Below are positions 5,113 through 7,263 of a stretch of DNA of 7,263 nt, one piece after another (within the stretch, counting starts at the first letter, position 1; the number at the start of each line of letters is the position of its first letter). The notes beneath the pieces are model-generated. The model made no database searches, was not told the DNA's origin, and saw only the letters and a list, made by a program, of their open reading frames with translations. The translations under genes and the position numbers were made by a program. The stretch covers positions 1 to 7,263 of the forward strand of contig JAUVSX010000150.1 of assembly GCA_030596915.1 (NCBI GenBank), given 5' to 3'. The stretch comes from Chloroflexota bacterium (GTDB lineage Bacteria > Chloroflexota > Anaerolineae > B4-G1).

Positions 5113-5868
5113 ATGGCCCAGCAACCACACCTCGATCCATCACCATTCTTCCTCGAGGGCGGCTCCATAGGCGTGTTGCTCATCCACGGCTTCACGGGCT
5201 CACCGCCGGAGATGCGTCTCATCGGGGACTACCTCCACGACCGGGGGATAACCATCGCGGCGCCCTTGCTGCCCGGGCACGGCACGAGTCTGGAGGACGC
5301 GAACTCCCGCAAGTGGCGCGAGTGGACGGATCACGTAGCGGGCGCGCTCACGGACCTCCAGGCGCGCTGCGAGAAGGTCTTCGTGGGCGGCTTGTCGATG
5401 GGCACGTTGCTCACGCTCTATCTGGCGGCGCACCACCCCGAGGTGCCCGGTGTGGTGCTATACGCGCCCGCCGCCAAGGTGGACAACCGTCTCATCTATC
5501 TCACGCCCGTGATGAAGTACGTGATACCCGTCCGGGCCCCGTCCAGCGAGAGCGACCTGGTCGATCCCGAGGCGAAGTACCGCCTTTGGGCCTACGACGC
5601 CTATCCAGTCCATGCAGCCCACGAGCTCCTGAAGCTGATCTACCAGGTCCGCAGGCTCCTGCCGCGGGTGGTGTGCCCCGCCCTGATCTTCCACGCCGCC
5701 CGAGATAAGCATATCCGCGACGAAGGCGCTCAGTACGTGCTAGACCGGATCAGCTCGGAGGACAAGGAGCTGATCGTGCTCCGCAACTCGGGGCACGCGC
5801 TCACGGTGGATATGGAGTGGGAGGCGGTGGCGCAGAGGACGCACGAGTTCGTGCAGCGTCTGAGCTAA
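5113..5868 (+). CDS. Alpha/beta-hydrolase, Est30-like carboxylesterase
   Basis: This 251-residue cytoplasmic serine hydrolase resembles the small bacterial carboxylesterase / monoacylglycerol lipase group, which hydrolyses short to medium acyl esters. VLLIHGFTGSPPEM (21-34) supplies the oxyanion hole at His25-Gly26-Phe27. The nucleophile elbow GLSMG (93-97) places the catalytic Ser at 95. HAARDKHI (194-201) supplies Asp198, and NSGHALTVD (225-233) supplies His228, so the triad is complete. A variable lid lies between about 120 and 180. There is no signal peptide or membrane segment. Length is normal for the family. It follows the Nudix gene by 16 bases and probably shares its promoter. The pairing does not reveal the substrate. 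The stop is TAA at 5866-5868. Confidence 0.9.
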   Translation: MAQQPHLDPSPFFLEGGSIGVLLIHGFTGSPPEMRLIGDYLHDRGITIAAPLLPGHGTSLEDANSRKWREWTDHVAGALTDLQARCEKVFVGGLSMGTLLTLYLAAHHPEVPGVVLYAPAAKVDNRLIYLTPVMKYVIPVRAPSSESDLVDPEAKYRLWAYDAYPVHAAHELLKLIYQVRRLLPRVVCPALIFHAARDKHIRDEGAQYVLDRISSEDKELIVLRNSGHALTVDMEWEAVAQRTHEFVQRLS

Positions 5869-5910
5869 ACGACCTGGCGGTTGCGTTCGAACACGCGCCC
5901 GGCGAGCTGC

Positions 5911-6028
5911 GCCCAGGACTCAAGCCCTGGGCTACGAAACAGCGCCGGATGAATCCGGCTGGGCCCGTTTACGGGCCGTCGCCCCTGTCCGGAGGACAGG
6001 CCGGAGCCCAGGGTCTTCAGCCCTGGGC
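5911..6028. repeat. Cluster of five short hairpins (repeat cluster 1)
   Basis: Five hairpins follow each other: GCCCAGG/CCTGGGC (5911-5932), GCCGGAT/ATCCGGC with a 2-base loop (5944-5959), GGCCCGT/ACGGGCC (5962-5977), CCTGTCC/GGACAGG (5984-6000) and GCCCAGGG/CCCTGGGC (6006-6028). The first two, with the linking CTCAAGCCC and GGGCTACG, recur in cluster 2 at 6264-6328. This is a modular intergenic repeat of the sort scattered in environmental bacterial genomes. It lies after the esterase gene and may weakly affect RNA ends, but lacks a T-tract. Confidence 0.75.
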
Positions 6029-6071
6029 ACCAGACGTAGGTCTATTGCCCGGTCATGTTGTCAAAACTCAT

Positions 6072-6099
6072 AAGCGGTTGCAACGAATGCGGAGGGGCG
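6072..6099. repeat. Diverged half copy of the right arm region
   Basis: Positions 6072-6099 match 6193-6220 at 23 of 28 bases in direct orientation, sharing AAGCGGTT, ACGAA and GGGCG. It is a remnant of the same repeat as the inverted pair at 6112-6209. Confidence 0.6.
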
Positions 6100-6111
6100 T
6101 CGCAGTAGGAG

Positions 6112-6209
6112 GTTCGTAGTAACGGCTTCAGCCGTTCCCTTCCTGGCTCGTTGTTAAGGCCCTAGCCCTGGACGCGAGTGCCAGAACCGCTGAAGCGGTT
6201 ACTACGAAC
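6112..6209. repeat. 26-bp inverted repeat with nested hairpins (GTTCGTAGTAAC family)
   Basis: Arm 1 (6112-6137) and arm 2 (6184-6209) are reverse complements at 24 of 26 positions, with a 46-base centre. Each arm contains its own perfect hairpin: AACGGCTTCAGCCGTT in arm 1 and AACCGCTGAAGCGGTT in arm 2. The two differences swap a G-C for a C-G pair and so preserve each small hairpin. No gene lies inside. It resembles a short palindromic mobile repeat. Confidence 0.8.
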
Positions 6210-6263
6210 ACGGAAGGGCGGCTGATTGGGTAATCGGACTGCCGGCATCGTGCCCGCGTCTCG

Positions 6264-6328
6264 CCTTGGGCTCAAGCCCAAGGGCTACGCCTGTCGCAGC
6301 GACAGGGACAACGCCGGATAAATCCGGC
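6264..6328. repeat. Cluster of three short hairpins (repeat cluster 2)
   Basis: Hairpins are CCTTGGGC/GCCCAAGG with a TCAA loop (6264-6283), CTGTCG/CGACAG with a CAG loop (6291-6305) and GCCGGAT/ATCCGGC (6313-6328). The modules correspond to those of cluster 1 (5911-6028) but in another order and with stem sequences changed on both sides. The region 5869-6402 holds no gene that I can support; it is filled by these repeats. Confidence 0.75.
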
Positions 6329-6348
6329 TGAACTCCGTTCGCTTCAGC

Positions 6349-6377
6349 TTGCGGAGGAGATGTCCCTGCGGTAGGAT
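6349..6377 (+). promoter_or_regulatory. Possible weak promoter of the second Nudix gene
   Basis: TTGCGG (6349-6354) and TAGGAT (6372-6377) are 17 bases apart. Matches to consensus are 3 of 6 and 4 of 6, so spacing is the main argument. It would start a short leader just before the GGGAGGA site at 6386-6392. Confidence 0.3.
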
Positions 6378-6402
6378 GTGGGCCCGGGAGGAAGCTCGAT
6401 CG

Positions 6403-7059
6403 ATGGACCTGTTCAAGGCCGTGCCGGCGCTACGTCACCACCCCCTGCTGAACGGCAAGCGCGTCGCCGTCGTCGGGGTTTCCACAATCATCCGCGACGA
6501 CATCGGCCTGTACTTCGAGGTCGGCAAGCCCAAGTACTGGCGGCGCCGCGACGACGGCAGCACGATCATCGGGGTCGGCGGCATCGGCGGCAGCCTGAAG
6601 CAGGGGGAATCTGTCCTGGCCGGCCTCCGCCGCGAGGTGGAGGAGGAACTCGGCGCACGCGCACGCTTCGAGTCCTCTCCCCTCACCTATCTTGTGCACG
6701 GGTGGCAGATTGCAGACACCGTCGCGCTGCCCGCCAGCAAGAAGCGCCTGCCTCCCCTGATGGTGATCCTCGCCCGGCCGCGCCTGGGGGGACCAGACAC
6801 GCCGGACCATCTGGCGATCCTGGCCTTCCGAAGTTGGTTACGCGATAGGCCGGCGCCCCGTGACCTATTCGGCCTGCTGCGGGTTGAGTCTGGCGCGGTG
6901 CGCGCGTTCTTCGAGCGCGACGAACTGCCGCTCGGCGAGGTCCAGGCGCACCCCGGACTCACCATCACCCTCAACGGCGAGCCGCCAGCGGCTGCCGTGC
7001 TGCGGCCGGTGTTGACCGCCCGCGCGTTCCAGAGCCTCGTGCGCGCCGGTCACGCCTGA
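6403..7059 (+). CDS. Nudix hydrolase-domain protein with canonical Nudix box
   Basis: This 218-residue protein carries a complete Nudix box from Gly63 to Ala85: GSLKQGE (63-69), then REVEEELGA (77-85), with every consensus position filled. It should hydrolyse a nucleoside diphosphate derivative; the substrate is not evident. The N-terminus (20-40, RVAVVGVSTIIRDDIGLYFEV) is a beta-strand lead-in. Residues 86-125 complete the fold and the C-terminal ~90 residues (130-218) are not recognisable to me. The ATG at 6403 is preceded by GGGAGGA (6386-6392) with 10 bases spacing. Alternatives are ATG 6376 and TTG 6349, which add Arg-rich residues and lack a good site. It is separated from the esterase gene by 534 bases of repeats, so is probably its own unit. 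Its last 10 bases overlap the end of the convergent HAD gene. Confidence 0.85.
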   Translation: MDLFKAVPALRHHPLLNGKRVAVVGVSTIIRDDIGLYFEVGKPKYWRRRDDGSTIIGVGGIGGSLKQGESVLAGLRREVEEELGARARFESSPLTYLVHGWQIADTVALPASKKRLPPLMVILARPRLGGPDTPDHLAILAFRSWLRDRPAPRDLFGLLRVESGAVRAFFERDELPLGEVQAHPGLTITLNGEPPAAAVLRPVLTARAFQSLVRAGHA

Positions 7060-7263
7060 GCGGTCGGCCCCAGCCAAGTGGTCACGGTCTTGCCGACCAC
7101 GAGCACGTCGTCGACAACGAAGTCCACGTAGTCCTCGGGCTTGCCCTTCACGAGAATGGTCTTCAACCCGAGGGCCTTGGCCGGCTTCAGGTTGCGCGCC
7201 GTGTCCTCGACCATGATGCAATGCCGGCCCTCAGCGCCGATCAGTTCGAGGGCCTGCTCGAAC
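7050..7263 (-). CDS. HAD-superfamily hydrolase, C-terminal part (gene runs off the window)
   Basis: The minus strand from 7262 down to the TGA at 7052-7050 is open for 70 residues with no start in the window, so the 5' part lies beyond 7263. The sequence MVEDTARNLKPAKALGLKTI is the HAD motif IV/C-terminal pattern of the class that includes pyrimidine 5'-nucleotidases and phosphoglycolate-type phosphatases (acidic residues before a conserved Asn-Leu-Lys and the AKALGLKTILV strand). DYVDFVVDDVLVV follows, also typical. It probably dephosphorylates a nucleotide or sugar phosphate using an N-terminal Asp nucleophile outside the window. It ends convergently, overlapping the Nudix gene by 10 bases. 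Substrate is not determinable. Confidence 0.8.
   Translation of the reverse strand, partial: FEQALELIGAEGRHCIMVEDTARNLKPAKALGLKTILVKGKPEDYVDFVVDDVLVVGKTVTTWLGPTAQA

Noticed and set aside
5911..6028. Rho-independent terminator after the carboxylesterase
   Set aside because: The hairpins are GC-rich but none is followed by a T-tract on either strand, and their modules recur at 6264-6328 as a repeat family.
6430..6810. 126-residue minus-strand open frame
   Set aside because: It is a shadow of the second Nudix gene, whose plus-strand reading has a perfect Nudix box.
6865..7221. 118-residue minus-strand open frame at the right end
   Set aside because: A different minus-strand frame gives the HAD sequence; this one is Arg/Gly-rich and without motifs.

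Overview
The window is about 7.3 kb of high-GC bacterial DNA with two gene blocks separated by repeat-rich intergenic stretches. The lineage cannot be fixed from this sequence. The dense intergenic hairpin repeats (CTCAAGCCC / GCCGGAT-ATCCGGC / GTTCGTAGTAAC families) resemble what I recall from Chloroflexota and other environmental-lineage genomes, so a soil or sediment bacterium of that kind is a low-confidence guess. Nothing points to a phage or plasmid backbone.

Left block, all on the minus strand. A type II toxin-antitoxin pair (Phd/YefM-type antitoxin, then VapC-like PIN toxin; GTGA overlap of stop and start) has a well-formed sigma70-type promoter with a direct repeat across it. About 0.33 kb downstream is a tightly coupled gene pair. 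The first encodes a RecQ-type helicase whose C-terminus is a phosphoribosyltransferase-like (PRTase) domain instead of HRDC. The second, starting 2 bases after the helicase stop, encodes a DprA/Smf-like SLOG-fold protein without the C-terminal winged helix. This pair is the most interesting content of the window. It looks like a DNA-unwinding plus nucleotide-sensing conflict (anti-phage or anti-plasmid) or DNA-uptake module rather than housekeeping RecQ and DprA. It is bracketed by copies of one ~54-bp repeat family: four tandem monomers on the promoter side and one diverged copy beyond the 3' end of dprA.

Right block. On the plus strand a good promoter drives a Nudix hydrolase of ADP-ribose pyrophosphatase type, followed after 16 bases by an Est30-like serine carboxylesterase. 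About 0.53 kb without a gene follows, packed with hairpin repeats. These include two modular clusters and a 26-bp inverted repeat whose two arms differ only by a compensated base-pair swap. Then comes a second Nudix protein with a perfect Nudix box, and converging on it, with 10 bases of overlap, the 3' end of a HAD-superfamily phosphatase gene cut by the window edge.

Three copies of a 12-mer, CCGTGCATCGCA, lie upstream of recQ, the antitoxin gene and the first Nudix gene. A perfect hairpin pair (GTGCCAGGCAC twice) lies between the two blocks. Together these suggest mobile or REP-like small elements have seeded the intergenic space.
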